Below are positions 1 to 12,236 of a stretch of DNA of 64,000 bases, one piece after another. Positions within the stretch are counted from its first letter, which is position 1; every line of letters begins with the position of its first letter. The stretch spans positions 2,480,001 through 2,544,000 of the forward strand of contig JACDTU010000002.1 in assembly GCA_022376465.1 (NCBI GenBank), given 5' to 3'. The stretch comes from Cubamyces lactineus. Taxonomy: Eukaryota > Basidiomycota > Agaricomycetes > Polyporales > Polyporaceae. The notes under the pieces were generated by a model, which did not search any database, was not told where the DNA came from, and saw only the letters and a list, made by a program, of their open reading frames with translations. The translations under genes were made by a program, and so were the position numbers.

Positions 1-222
1 GTTGCCGTGGAAGGCCTTGGTGCGGAGGATGCGGAAACCGAGATTGGAGGGCTGGAGTGCACGGGAAATGGCGAGTTCAAATTCGCTGAATGGGAAGGAG
101 GCGAAGTTGGTTTCATTGGGACATCAGTCTCCATTGGCAAGGTGGCGCAGGCTGTTACTGAGAAGCGCCCCGAGAAGGATGGCCTGTCACCTCTTCGGGA
201 GTGGCTTGAGGAGCTTGCATGA
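1..222 (+). CDS. 3' end of an unidentified gene
   Basis: An open frame enters from base 1 and ends at TGA 220-222, giving the last 73 residues of a protein whose start lies outside the window. The visible part is acidic, with a Gly/Glu-rich stretch, the segment EVGFIGTSVSIGKVAQAV, and an amphipathic end, SPLREWLEELA. No intron is needed. I do not recognise the family. The way the C-terminus packs a helix after a Gly-Thr-Ser turn would fit a Rossmann-type or hydrolase enzyme, but this is only an impression. It is the nearest host gene upstream of the two mobile elements that follow. Confidence 0.5.
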   Translation, partial: VAVEGLGAEDAETEIGGLECTGNGEFKFAEWEGGEVGFIGTSVSIGKVAQAVTEKRPEKDGLSPLREWLEELA

Positions 223-833
223 GATGTTTGTACAGTTAACCTAATTCCGCGGTAATGTGCAATCTACTGCTGCGGTTCCTCAGACAGCCCCATAATTTCC
301 ATGAATCTCTACTTACAACGTGTTAAGTTGGAGTAAGTTACTCTATCGTCCCTAGAGCTTCATCGCAATGACCAGACTGTACTGTCAAGTAACTGTCTTT
401 CTGTACTGTGCTGCATGCAGCCTCGCCACATACGCGTCTAACCAAACAGAGGCAAACAACAGCACCACATAAATTTGGCCCAGCAGGCCTTTCGTTCCCT
501 CACGCAACCTCTTAGACAGTGCCTGTCCCTTCGACTTTGTCCATACAGAGGACACGGCGATTCGGTATTGCGGAGAGTAGGTCCTTTGGATAGGGAGGCT
601 TAAGAGCTCACGCATCTGTACCATGGTGTAGTGAGTGTCAGATCCTCCCGACATCTCTTTATGCACTATACGTCCCTACTGGGCTAGATGCTTACCGAAG
701 AAATACATGATCTATCCTCTTCCCTGACCAGTCAATTCTGCACGCTGTGAACTTCTGAGTAATGGTTGCGATCTTTCAGACGTTCGACGTCCTGTCATTT
801 TGAAAGCGACTTCGCCGCCGTCAGAGAACTTAC
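223..833. other. Intergenic region
   Basis: No convincing reading frame, RNA gene or repeat is visible between the truncated first gene and the MITE-like element. Short frames here lack good codon use and splice continuity. Confidence 0.5.
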
Positions 834-835
834 TA

Positions 836-1198
836 GAGCGTATTTGCACGCAGTTTAAACCGCCCCACTCGAGTTTTAGAACAGCGGAGCAGCGGTATGG
901 GCGCTACAGAGAAGCCTGAGCGCTACTATTCACGTTTGGCGCTAAGCCGCTGCTGGCCGCACCATCAGTCGCCGTTTCTCATCTCCTTGCACCAGTAGCC
1001 ATGATGGATGTTAGAAAGCTCCTTCTGCTCGCTTTACTCGTTGCGCACCCGCATCATATGCTCTCAGGAATACCCCAAGCTGCCGTGGCAACAATACGGG
1101 CGCTTCATGTGAGTCAAGCGCTCGATTGCTCGCCAGTTGAAAATCAGCTCCAACCAAGTCTTAAACTACGTAGTTTAAACTGCGTTGCAAATACGCTC
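836..1198. mobile_element. MITE-like element with TA target duplication
   Basis: A 363-bp segment begins GAGCGTATTTGCACGCAG and ends with the inverted copy. The right terminus has one extra A (GCAACGCAG), otherwise about 25 bases match through GTTTAAAC. TA dinucleotides sit immediately outside both termini (834-835 and 1199-1200), as expected for Tc1/mariner-type insertions. It has no coding capacity. Near the right end is a perfect 18-bp palindrome at 1161-1178. Size, inverted termini, TA flanks and lack of genes fit a non-autonomous Tc1/mariner-like MITE. The superfamily is inferred from the TA flanks only. Confidence 0.6.
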
Positions 1199-1334
1199 TA
1201 CTGTGCGAATATGTTATGGCCGAATTTTTTGCGCGTCGTGGGATAGGTGCATCATATCCACGGTGCGTAGCCTCGTCTCGAGGGTGTAAACGTATGGTCT
1301 TGGGATCGAGGAATGTGAAGGAGTATGTTTCGCG

Positions 1335-1341
1335 CGTCATT
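1335..1341. repeat. Left target-site duplication (CGTCATT)
   Basis: The 7-bp CGTCATT directly precedes the left terminal inverted repeat and is repeated exactly after the right one at 10822-10828. Confidence 0.85.
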
Positions 1342-1371
1342 CCCAGTCAAAATTTACAACGGGCGTATCCG
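1342..1371 (+). repeat. Left terminal inverted repeat
   Basis: Starts CCCAGTCAAAATTTACAACG. It matches the reverse complement of 10792-10821, with one T/C difference and a GC/CG swap in 30 bases. Confidence 0.88.
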
Positions 1372-1479
1372 TCGGTGTCCGGGATCTACGGATTTCCGGA
1401 CTGCCCCGTATGGCACCGGAAAAAGTGCACTGGTGCGTAATGTTTTCCGGGGCATTCTGCAGTGGCCATGGGCATGTAC

Positions 1480-1790
1480 GCGTGCATCCGCGCATATCCG
1501 CACCTACAGAATAGCCCGGCTTGATTGGGCACCCCGTATACGCCCGTATGCACCCATACTATATCATATGAGAGCGGAATTCATCTGGTGAGGTCCGTGT
1601 CCATCCGTTCATTTCTGCTCGCATCCTATCATACATACAGACCCGTAGGCCCTGCTCTAGCGCTGCGTATACGCCCGGACACGCGCGTATACGCCCATAC
1701 TCACGCCTGCTCGCGCGTACTCGCCCATATCCACCCATATCCTGACGTATCCGCACGGATATGCGCGTACTCGCGCATAGCCTCGACATC
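1480..1790. repeat. Left subterminal short-repeat region
   Basis: This stretch is built from many degenerate copies of a short motif close to CGCGTATACGCCCATA, with variants such as CGTATACGCCCGTATGC and CGCGTACTCGCCCATATCC. They lie between the left terminal repeat and the stop codon of the coiled-coil gene. Arrays of short motifs just inside the termini are usual binding sites for element-encoded proteins in CACTA-like transposons, so this role is inferred from position. Confidence 0.6.
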
Positions 1791-1832
1791 TGCGCCCCTC
1801 CTCTTTCCCCGTTCTTCATGAATTACCTTGCT

Positions 1833-4594
1833 TTATGTTGCCTTCGCCTTCCCTTTCCCGGTACCCTTTCCCCGGGATTTGAGTGCGGCCTTTGGTTTCT
1901 TCGCTTGCGAGCCTGTGGTATTCCTGTACGCCTAGATAGACATATATGAGAAGAGCTGGAATGGGACTATAGCAAGCACGTACCGCACGCTCTTCCACGC
2001 AGAGCGCCCAGAACGCATCCATGATCGTGTTGAGTTGTTCGTCTTTGGGGCGTGTAGCTGCAAATGCATGCCTGCGGAGAATCACATCGTTAGTAAGTAC
2101 AGCAGGACTATGATTGATCCAGAGAGCTTACATGGCGTGGAAGTCCTGCGTCCGTAAGAGATGCATTAGTATGGAAGTCAGCCAAGGCACGCGCGTGATG
2201 GCTCACATCAGCTGTGTCCTGTGCAAGGCTGCTGTATATATTTTCGAATTCCAGGGTTGTCGTTTGAGGGTATTCCCTCATGTAATGAGCAGCATAGAGA
2301 TTCCTGAAGAGCACGGTGTATAGTCAGTGGTGCGCATAGGCCCGGGGACAGTGAACGACCCCGCTCAGCTTACCTTGCTGTCCTGCTCATAGTGACTCTC
2401 ATACGACCGGATTTCTTCATCAGCTCTCCCTGGTGATCGTCGATCACGGCTTGTCTGCTGCCAGAGTGGGGAAGATTGCTTCGTGCCCTTGTAGATGTTC
2501 TCTCCGAAGTTGACAGGAAGGACGGCAGCGGGGGCGCTATGACGTCCTTGTTACCGCTATCAGGAGACAGCATGTGTTAGTGTATGGTATGGTGAATAAC
2601 GTGCGTACTCACATAGGGTTCCCAAGCTGCAGCAAAGGGCGAACAATGGACAACATTAGACAAAGGCAACAACGGTTGAGGATTGTACCACGTACCGCGA
2701 GAGTCCCGGGTGTGATAATGCGTTCGCCGTTCACGTCGGTTGACACACTCACCGCGCACCTTGTTGCGGATATGGGCGGGATTGTGGGCTCTGAGTCGGA
2801 AGGAGGCACGTACGTGGACGTATGTTGCGGGTGCACAGACGCAGACATGGACACGGGCGCGGGCACGGGTACGAGCATGGGTGCAGGTGTGCCAGGCATG
2901 GACGTGGGCGCGGACGTGGGCGCGGGTATGGGTGTGGACGTGGGCGCGGGTACGAGCGCGGGCGCGGGTGAGGGCACGGGTACGGGCGCAGGCATGCCAG
3001 GCGTGGACCCGCGCGCGAACGTGGGAGCGGGCACGGACGTGGGCGCGGACGTGGGCGTGGGCGTGGGCGCGGACGTGGGCGTGGGTGCGGGTGCGGGCGT
3101 GGGCGTGGACGTGGGCGTGGGCGTGGGCGTGGGCGTGGGCGTGGGCGTGGGCGTGGGCGTGGGCACGGGCGTGGGCGTGGGCACGGGCGCGGATGTGGGC
3201 GCAGACGTGGGCGTGGGCGTAGGCACGGGCGTGGGCATGGGCACGGGCGTGGGCATGGGCGCGGGCGTGGGCATGGGCGCGGGCGTGGGCGTGGGCGCGG
3301 GCGCGGGTACAGGCGTGGGTGCGGGTGCGGGTGTTGGGGTAGAAACTAATGCGGAGGTCGATGGAAGAGGTGTGGTCGAGGCGGCAGGCATCGCGCAACT
3401 CGCAGAAACCGCAGGCATCGTGTACGAAACGCTGAACGATGGAAACGCAACTTGCGCCAACTGATTTAGCTGTGACGTCCTCTTATGAGAACCCTGGCGG
3501 TCAGCACGCTTGGATGGAGGGGCTATGTCGTGCTCGCCTGGCCGCTTGGAACCACAGGGGAGGTCTTCTGAATCTTCTTCCTCATGTTTTACAATGTCCT
3601 TCTTCATGTGGTGCCTCACGAAGTCGGGATACATGCGGGTCAGGAGAGTATGGATACGAAAATGGCCGTCGCAGTGGGCCAAGGTCGGGAAGCTCTTATA
3701 AGCTTCATGTTGAATGTACCGTATGGCGTGCGTCGTCCTTTGGCTCCAGCGCTTCGGAGCGAGATTGTGATGGTGTAGCGTCTGCAGCAAGGAAGTGAGC
3801 AGCCTGCGCAGAGTGGTATATTGTGTAAGCGTGAGGACGCCGCCTTTGCCATCCTCCAAGTATGATGGCACCTTGTTGGCCATCGCCTTCTGTGCATGTA
3901 TACCTTGTGGCCCATATGGGGCCCACTCCTTGGCGGTCCAGAACTTATATTGTCCGTGCTGTTGTTCATCGCGCTCGGGGCTCTCGATGTCGAAATTTGG
4001 TATCTGTAGCCCATTGACGACTGTGAACCGGGGAGATGCGTTGGAGCTCATCTCGGGCGAGGGCTCTGAGGTCTGTGCATTGCGCAATTGCCTACATGTG
4101 AAGATTAGATGAATCAATGTACGCATATAGCCACCGGCACGTACGTTGTGAGAACACGGATGGTTGTGTTAAGCTCCCCATTTGCAGTCTCCATCTCTTG
4201 AACACGTCTCTCAAGAAATTCAATGCGGCGCGCAGCTGCCAGGTACTCGGCTCGTGGGATAGTTGCCTCGTACCCGGGTTCCGGCGTGCTGAAGGCTGTC
4301 TGCCGCGAGCTGGCACTCTATATGGTGAGAAGGATCATTAGAAGATGCATGGTATTCATGAGTGGAACCTACCGATGTTCCACGTTCGATATTGATAGCA
4401 TCCATGAGGTATGTAGGGGCAGGGGAATAGAGGTTTCTTGGGGTCACTGGCGAGAGCGGATAATGTTCAGGGAGGCTGTAAGGTGCGTCTCTCCTTGCAG
4501 AAATGTCCTCGTGTCCGCTAAAAAGTGGACTGAAACAAGTGCTAAATTGCGGAGGAGGAGGGGCACTTTTTTTCTTATGCAGGTCTGCGTCCAT
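1833..4594 (-). CDS. Transposon-borne coiled-coil and Pro-Thr-repeat protein
   Basis: Nine exons with matching phases join into one frame of roughly 760 codons. Exon 1 is 4594-4373, exon 2 is 4317-4145, exon 3 is 4091-2696, then two 14-nt microexons and three longer ones lead to TAA at 1833. Exon 2 encodes a heptad-like segment (YLAAARRIEFLERRVQEME). Exon 3 opens with a globular Trp/Tyr-rich region (FWTAKEWAPYGPQG) of about 130 residues, then a basic patch (KRPGEHD...SKRADR), then about 170 residues of Pro-Thr/Pro-Ala repeat. The C-terminus is a Lys/Gly tail (KSRGKGTGKGKAKAT). It lies wholly inside the transposon, next to a subterminal repeat array. Coiled coil plus basic tail would suit a DNA-binding accessory protein like TnpA of CACTA elements, but no sequence similarity shows this. 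Function unknown. Confidence 0.65.
2835..3335. repeat. GGGCGTG/GGGCACG-type minisatellite in coding sequence
   Basis: About 500 bp consist of 6-bp units GGGCGTG/GGCGTG and close variants (GGGCGCG, GGGCACG, GGGCATG), purest at about 3105-3170. On the minus strand it encodes the Pro-Thr and Pro-Ala dipeptide repeat of the coiled-coil protein. The unit is 6 bp, so copy-number changes keep frame. This explains the long open frames on both strands here. Confidence 0.85.
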
Positions 4595-4827
4595 GGTGGT
4601 GGTGGTAAAAAAGCAAAGAGGTAGGGTAGGGCGAAATTACGAAGCTCGTGAAGTGCATCCTTCCTTGCCTAATTGGGCCAGCCACACACGGGCGTCTAAC
4701 CAAGAGGACTTCGTCTCAAAGTCCTCTTTGCCTGTACTTGTTCTCTACGCTGTCTCAACAACACTGCCCTGTCTCCCCGTCTGCTCTCTTCTCTTGGGGC
4801 TGCCTCAAACTTCAGAACACTCGGACC

Positions 4828-5902
4828 ATGGATAAAAGCAGCCACAGAGGTTTGTCTCCGTGGCAGAGCCACGCAGGCGTACTGCCTGCACGGTCCGCCA
4901 CGCAAAGCAAGGACATCGCCGCAGATGTCCTTGCTTGCTTCTACAAGTTTATGAAGACGACCAAGCGCAGCGCCAAATGGCTGGCCACCACCCACTGTGC
5001 GTCTGAGGACGTACAGGCCGCATATACTTCTATTGTCCAAGCTGTGGATGCCCTACGCGACGCTCTGCAAGTCATACGTGGCGAACCCGGAGAGGGTCGA
5101 CTTGACTAGTGTGTATTCTCTTTCCGATATTCATTGGTGTTCTACTTACACTCTGCAAAGTAAAGGAGCTCATCTGCCCACGCTATTCGACGGACTTGAA
5201 AATCTGGGCAATGCAGGCTTGGGGGACACTACTCTTGTGGACCCTGCACCCTCCGATGGCTCGCCTCGTCTTTCTGCCCGTCTCGCTCCCAAACATGGCC
5301 GCATGAAATCCCAGTCTGCTCAACCGAGTTCTCCATCAACCGCTCCTACTCCGCCAACTGCTCCTAATCTCTTTCCACGTGTCCGCTCACAGTCTGTCCT
5401 CCTCCGCTCACGGTCTCGACCTGCTTCCTCCTCACCCAACCTGGCTGTTCTGGTTTCTTTGGCTCCGTCCTGCTCAGCCTCGCCGTCCAATCTGGAAAGC
5501 ACTTTGTTACCTCCTGTGCTGGGCCCCCCGCCTATTCGCTCACCCTCCATCCTGGACACTTCCTCGCAGCCTGCTGCAGTATCTACGCCTTCCCTCCCTC
5601 AACGACGCCGCCTCGTGAGGAGATGGCATCCGTCTGGACAACTAGCAGCAAGTCACATGGACATGGCGGAGAGAGTGGACGATCAGGGGAACATTGGCCA
5701 ACGAGGTGCCCGACGACCCCTACTTCGACGCTGGCGCCCATCTCTGCCTCTCATTGAACCGCCTCGCACACCCTTGTTCCCCGTACGTACAGGCGGCTTC
5801 TCTCCTTTTGCAGACGTAGTAGTGCCGACATCAGACCCTCGTGAGCTTGAATTTCCATATATGATGTTACCTGCGTCCCAACGTGCACTTCCTATGTTGT
5901 AG
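4828..5902 (+). CDS. Transposon-borne Ser/Pro/Arg-rich protein
   Basis: Two exons, 4828-5108 and 5161-5902, with a 52-nt intron (GTGTGT...CAAAG) give 340 residues. The phases fit exactly: the codon split by the intron becomes Tyr, whereas the unspliced message runs into TAG at 5107-5109, so splicing is needed for the full protein. The start ATG sits in a good context (GGACCATGG). The N-terminal 90 residues look folded and helical (DVLACFYKFMKTTKRSAK; QAAYTSIVQAVDALRDALQV). The rest is low-complexity Ser/Pro/Arg with several basic clusters (RRRLVRRWHP). It lies inside the transposon, antiparallel to both other genes. I recognise no family. A host-derived cargo gene or an element-specific accessory gene are both possible. 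Confidence 0.5.
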
Positions 5903-5960
5903 CTGGCCTGAATGGTTGTATTGCCCGGAAAGCCTCGAATACACCAACGTCATATATTGA

Positions 5961-6943
<983 letters not shown>

Positions 6944-6958
6944 GAATGACAATGTATT

Positions 6959-9900
6959 TTACTCGTCTACGTCCATCTCAGGGTCTGACGGCTGCCCCCA
7001 TATATTAACCTCAAATCCCATTTTCTCCACCACAAAGTACGCTTTCCCCTCGTGCAGGTGTCTATAGTCATTCTTGAAGTCAATGCCCTCGGCAGCGTCG
7101 TCTGGCACCATGGCGACCACACTGTGGATTGCCTTCACATCAACGACGACAAGGTCATTGTGCCCACAGTACCGGTGCATTTGGACAGTTTTGAAGGAAT
7201 CTAGATAGAGGTCTTCATCGCAGGGTGCGAACTGCGCGATTATGGCCACCGGCTGTTGTACATCACCTACACACGCATAGTAGAGGATTTCGCCGATTTC
7301 CACGCGGCCATTGTATGCTGTGAACTATATACACCCTGTTAGTATTTGGCTAATCGAGCAGATTATCAACGCACCTTGACACATCGTGCGACGCGTGTCC
7401 TTTCGAGTGGTTTAGCCTGCTCTTTCCATGCCGAGCGTGCAACGGTGTTGTTGGGCAAACGAAGGCGAGCCCACTTCCGGACCTTGTACTTGAAAGATTC
7501 TCGAGGTTGATCTGCATAGAGAAGGGGATCACGCTGGACAAAGTAGTCGTAGAGCGCAGCGGATTCGTTCGGGGGAAGAGCGCGATGTGTTCTGTCCATC
7601 GCGCGCAGTAGAACATATCCATCCCCTAGATCAAGTGCCCCACGAGGTAGGTGCCCGCTCTTCTGATGTGCGCGGTCAAAGCGGGGGTCCAACGCCTTCA
7701 CAGCGTTCTCCTGACAGCGCCGGAACGCCCGCTGCGAGAGGTTGGCGTATGGATTGGAATGCAGGCGGATCTGGCCACCGAGATCACCTATATGCCGTTC
7801 CATAGGGAACTGTGAGACCACGATGAGCGCGCCGATCAAGACAACAAGATCGGGAATATGCCAAAGGAGATGGATGCATGGTCGCACAACGTGCAGGTTG
7901 TCGATGTCGCGTGCGTAATACAGCTCTTCATGCTGCTGAACGGCGTACGAAAGGCGTTCGCTAGCTTCCCGGAGATCAGCCTGAGGGATGACTTCAGACC
8001 AGATGAGCATCATGCCGCGCACTAGACTGCACAGCTGTCACCAAAAGCTTCGACCTAGCCTAGTACGCAGTCTTGCAGGAACGTAGCCATAGAACCAAGT
8101 CTTGAACTCTATTGCCTTGTACCCGCTGTTCACCTTCTCTGCAATATTGCGAGGTGGCCGATCGAAGAACCCAGGGAGGTAAGGCATCGACCGCTCGACC
8201 TCACGGCCATGTGCGATCCACTCATCTTCAGCCGCCAGGACAGCATATTCCTTGGTCTTCGGATCAGCGTGAACTGCGCCTTTGATCGTACCTCGCCAGA
8301 GTCCCAGATACAAGTCTGGAATATTGAGGCACCCGAGATGCATGACGTCGAGTGGAAAGAGATGTGGGATGGGTAGTGTTCGTGATAGACCTGAGAGGAG
8401 ACTCGGCTTGCATAGTCCAGTCGCCTTGCGGAACCGCTTGTACTGAGTCTCATTTGTCGCCGAGAGGAGATAGCGCAGGTTCTTTTCATACTCGACTGGA
8501 GAAGGACGGCCGAGCGAGGCAGGCATAATGTCAGCATGGTCAGATGCGCCCAGTGCCTGTAGTAGCGCCGGGTAGTAGTGGGGACCACCTGGTTTATGCC
8601 GCCCAGGTAGACCACATTGCACGCGACATCCCAAAGCGCCATGGTGGCCGACGCCTCCAGACAGAAGAGCCATAGCAGGTCCGTCGGCAAGAGCACATGC
8701 GAGAAACAAGCGTGAGAGGATACGCACGCGGGCGGATGCATCGAAAGCTGGCAAGCCCTCGTGCATAAGCGCAGAGACGTGATAGAATGCTGGGAACAGA
8801 AAGGAGTCTAGGTTGCCAGGGTGATTTGGCCCAGGGATCACGACACCAGGTAGCATGTAGACCTGCTTGTACCTCTTGTCAGGCCTGATGTTGACGATTA
8901 GCCACAAGCCCAACCAGCAGTCAGATTGTTTGCTCTGATAGAGCTGCGCGCCGTCGATCGAAAACATAAGGATTGTGTCGTGCTTGCTGATTGTGCCATT
9001 CGCGATCAGTTCGAGGATCTCAGAGCTAGAAACAATATCAAAGTACTCGCGAAGTCCGTCCGCAGCTACGGGCGTGTTGGCAATAATCTCCGCAGCCTTC
9101 TGGTAGAGCCAAGACATCTCAGCAGACGCTTCATTAGACCGGAAAAGGGCTTGAATTTGTGGCCCGGGTGGCATCGTTGAGAATTGCCGACGGCCGACTT
9201 TCTTGCCGGCGCGAAGCTTGACAGGACAGTAGCGATCTTCGCCGCACGTAGGGCACCTTTCCAGATCCGCAAACACCCCAGTGTACCCTACACAACTATT
9301 GATGCACATATCCTCCTTGTGATCAATGACACCGGTGAGCTCCTCGAGGGATTTCTTCACCTGTATGCATGTGAGTATGGTATGTCACAAAGTATGTACT
9401 CTGGCAGGCAGTGACGTACCTTGTGCAGCGTCGGGAGGTGTATGTCAGCAGAGCGTTCATGAATGGCATCGCGAACTGCATCATAGGCCTCGTCCGAGGC
9501 GTTCACGAGTGCGAGATGTACTTTGATTCCGAGCTCGAGATCTGGATTGTCAATCTTGAATGGTTCCTCTGGAGGATTCCGAATTCGGTCGAGGACGTCC
9601 GGAGTTAAGCCGCACGTGTCGAGAGTCGCGTTCTGCAACAGACGGATGAATTCCAGTGTGACTTTCATGTCATCAAGCGAAACGTTGACTTCAGGAGTCT
9701 CCGTATCGCCTGAGCGCACCTCGGTGAGCGTATGGCCCAGATATCAATCAAGAGGTCAGTTACCTGGGGTCTGTACATTGCCATTGGGCACCGGCTCATG
9801 AGGAATATCTGCTAGGCCCGGGGCATTCTCATCTTGCTGATCATGAGAGTGCGCAGAACGCGATGGCGGGCGCGACGGTGGACGCGATGGTGGAGCCGAC

Positions 9901-10324
9901 GGCGGCACGGACGGTGGACGCGATGGTGGATGTGACGGCGGCGTGGACGGTGGGTGTGAAGACAGACGCGGCGGCACTGCAGCGAAACCGTCATGCATGA
10001 CTATGCCTTCCTGAGTGAATATGCCGAGTTAGTTATGATATCAGCATACGCGCATATACTCACATTTGGGACCTCTCGTGGCGCGCTTGCTGAGGGAGAA
10101 CACCCTCGAGACGCGTGATGCCGACGTGCACGATTGCGCGTGCTTTTTCCTAGTAGCATAGGGCCTCGGTGGTCCGAGTTCAACGCCTCCCGGAGGGGGC
10201 GGTGGTTGTACCATGTCCTTCGCGAGACCCAGAAGCCGTCGCTGGCATTCACTGCACCCTTGACTTTGCACTTCGCGCAGTCACACCAGATCTTGTTTTC
10301 GCGCTCGTCACCGAGTCTGGGCAT
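6959..10324 (-). CDS. Tnp2/CACTA-like transposase with an in-frame TGA
   Basis: Exon 1 (10324-10064) carries a Cys cluster (CDCAKCKVKG) and the segment WVSRRTWYNHRP typical of agaricomycete Tnp2-like transposases. Exon 2 is a Pro/Ser repeat linker and exon 3 an acidic helical segment. The large exon (9360-8038 and on) has the zinc-binding CPTCGEDRYCP and the catalytic-core blocks FSIDGAQLYQSKQSDCW, PGPNHPGNLDSFLFPAFYH, DGPAMALLSGGVGHHGALG and PLDVMHLGCLNIPDLYLGLWRG. Downstream comes QFPMERHIGDLGGQIRLHSNPYANLSQR, written here as QFPMERHIGDLGGQ then SNPYANLSQR, the usual C-terminal signature. A last exon (7325-6959) follows a 50-nt intron with an ACTAAC branch site. A TGA at 8040-8038 interrupts the conserved frame between RSFW and QLCSLVRGM without a shift, so the gene is probably inactive unless read through. 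It starts about 500 bp inside the right terminus. Confidence 0.85.
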
Positions 10325-10458
10325 TCCGAATCGGTTGTGTTAGACCGGGATGGTGGAATTGGCAAAGGGAGGTGCTGTATAATACATGCGCATGCAGACC
10401 TGTGGACGACACGAGCACCAAGTAAACATATGCCTGCTCCAAACAGAGCAAACGCGGG

Positions 10459-10578
10459 TCCCATTCCAAACGCGGGCCTGTTTTGAACGCGGGCCTGCTC
10501 CAAACATGGGTCTGTTTCGAACGCGGGCCTGTTTTGAACGTGGGTCTGCTCCAAACATGGGTCTGCTCCAAACTCGGG
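10459..10578. repeat. Right subterminal 17-bp tandem repeats
   Basis: Six exact-length 17-bp units (10477-10578) follow the pattern YCTGYTYYRAACRYGGG, for example CCTGCTCCAAACATGGG. A diverged 18-bp unit precedes them and a broken one follows. They lie between the transposase start and the right terminal repeat, where element-encoded proteins usually bind, and differ in sequence from the left-end array. Confidence 0.85.
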
Positions 10579-10791
10579 TTGGTTTGCTCGGAGCAAGACG
10601 CACGTCGTGCCCAAACGAGTCCGGTCGAAGCAATCCAAACACGCAAAACATGGTCGAACACAGCAAGATCAGCGATCTGAAGCGGACGCCTGGCGACGGA
10701 TCGGGCGTCTACATATCGGCCCAGATGGGACCGGTTCAAAGCGTCTGCACTCCGGGTTTTTCTGCACTGATCATATATCCACGGACCGACA

Positions 10792-10821
10792 CGGATAGCC
10801 CCGTTGTAGATTTTGACTGGG
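10792..10821 (-). repeat. Right terminal inverted repeat
   Basis: Ends in TTTTGACTGGG. Its reverse complement begins CCCAGTCAAAATCTACAACG and matches the left terminus at 1342-1371. Confidence 0.88.
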
Positions 10822-10828
10822 CGTCATT
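10822..10828. repeat. Right target-site duplication (CGTCATT)
   Basis: An exact copy of 1335-1341 directly outside the right terminal repeat. Confidence 0.85.
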
Positions 10829-11039
10829 CCGTACACTCAGCGGAGGGCGGGAATTCATGATGCCATGTGTTTTGTGGACTGGTCTCGAGTCTCGACATGA
10901 GTGTGAGAACGGGCGTCTACGTCCACGTCACTGTAACAGCCAGGCGCGGCCAGGGTCACGGACTCCCTAGCACTCATCAGCCACCTTCCACTCGCCTCCT
11001 CACCACTCCTTCGTCCTTTCTTCCTCCCACGCAAACACC

Positions 11040-11949
<910 letters not shown>

Positions 11950-12236
11950 ACGGCTGTGTCGGATGTATTGTTATCTCCTGGTTAACCTACTAGCTACGCA
12001 GTTTACGTCGTAGACCTACGTGTTCTGGACTAGTCTTGACATTTTGTCCCTTCATTTGTGTTGTGGAATGTTATTCTTTTCTTTCTCGGCCCTCACATCT
12101 CTGAGCGTGCTTCCGACGTTATGAATGGCCTTTTAATGAAGGCGTAAACCCAATATCACACAGAAGTGCCGGTGCAGGCTCCTGCAAGAGTTCGCGCTCC
12201 GTGCGTGGATAGACGCGTCCAGAGCGTCTGTGCGTC

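Noticed and set aside
2574..3464. Long plus-strand frame rich in Gly-Val and Gly-Thr repeats
   Set aside because: It is the antisense reading of the hexanucleotide repeat. The minus-strand frame has splice continuity over nine exons and is better supported.
8023..8037. A very short intron that would remove the transposase TGA
   Set aside because: Only about 15 nt lie between the donor-like GTGACAG and the CAG acceptor, far below workable intron size. A 40-nt alternative (donor in CTGCGTACT) gives the wrong phase.
8038..8040. TGA read as selenocysteine or programmed readthrough
   Set aside because: Dikaryotic fungi are not known to make selenoproteins, and no readthrough context was seen. 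A simple nonsense mutation is enough.
10459..10578. CRISPR-like array
   Set aside because: The 17-bp units are directly adjacent without spacers, and the genome is eukaryotic. They are subterminal transposon repeats.
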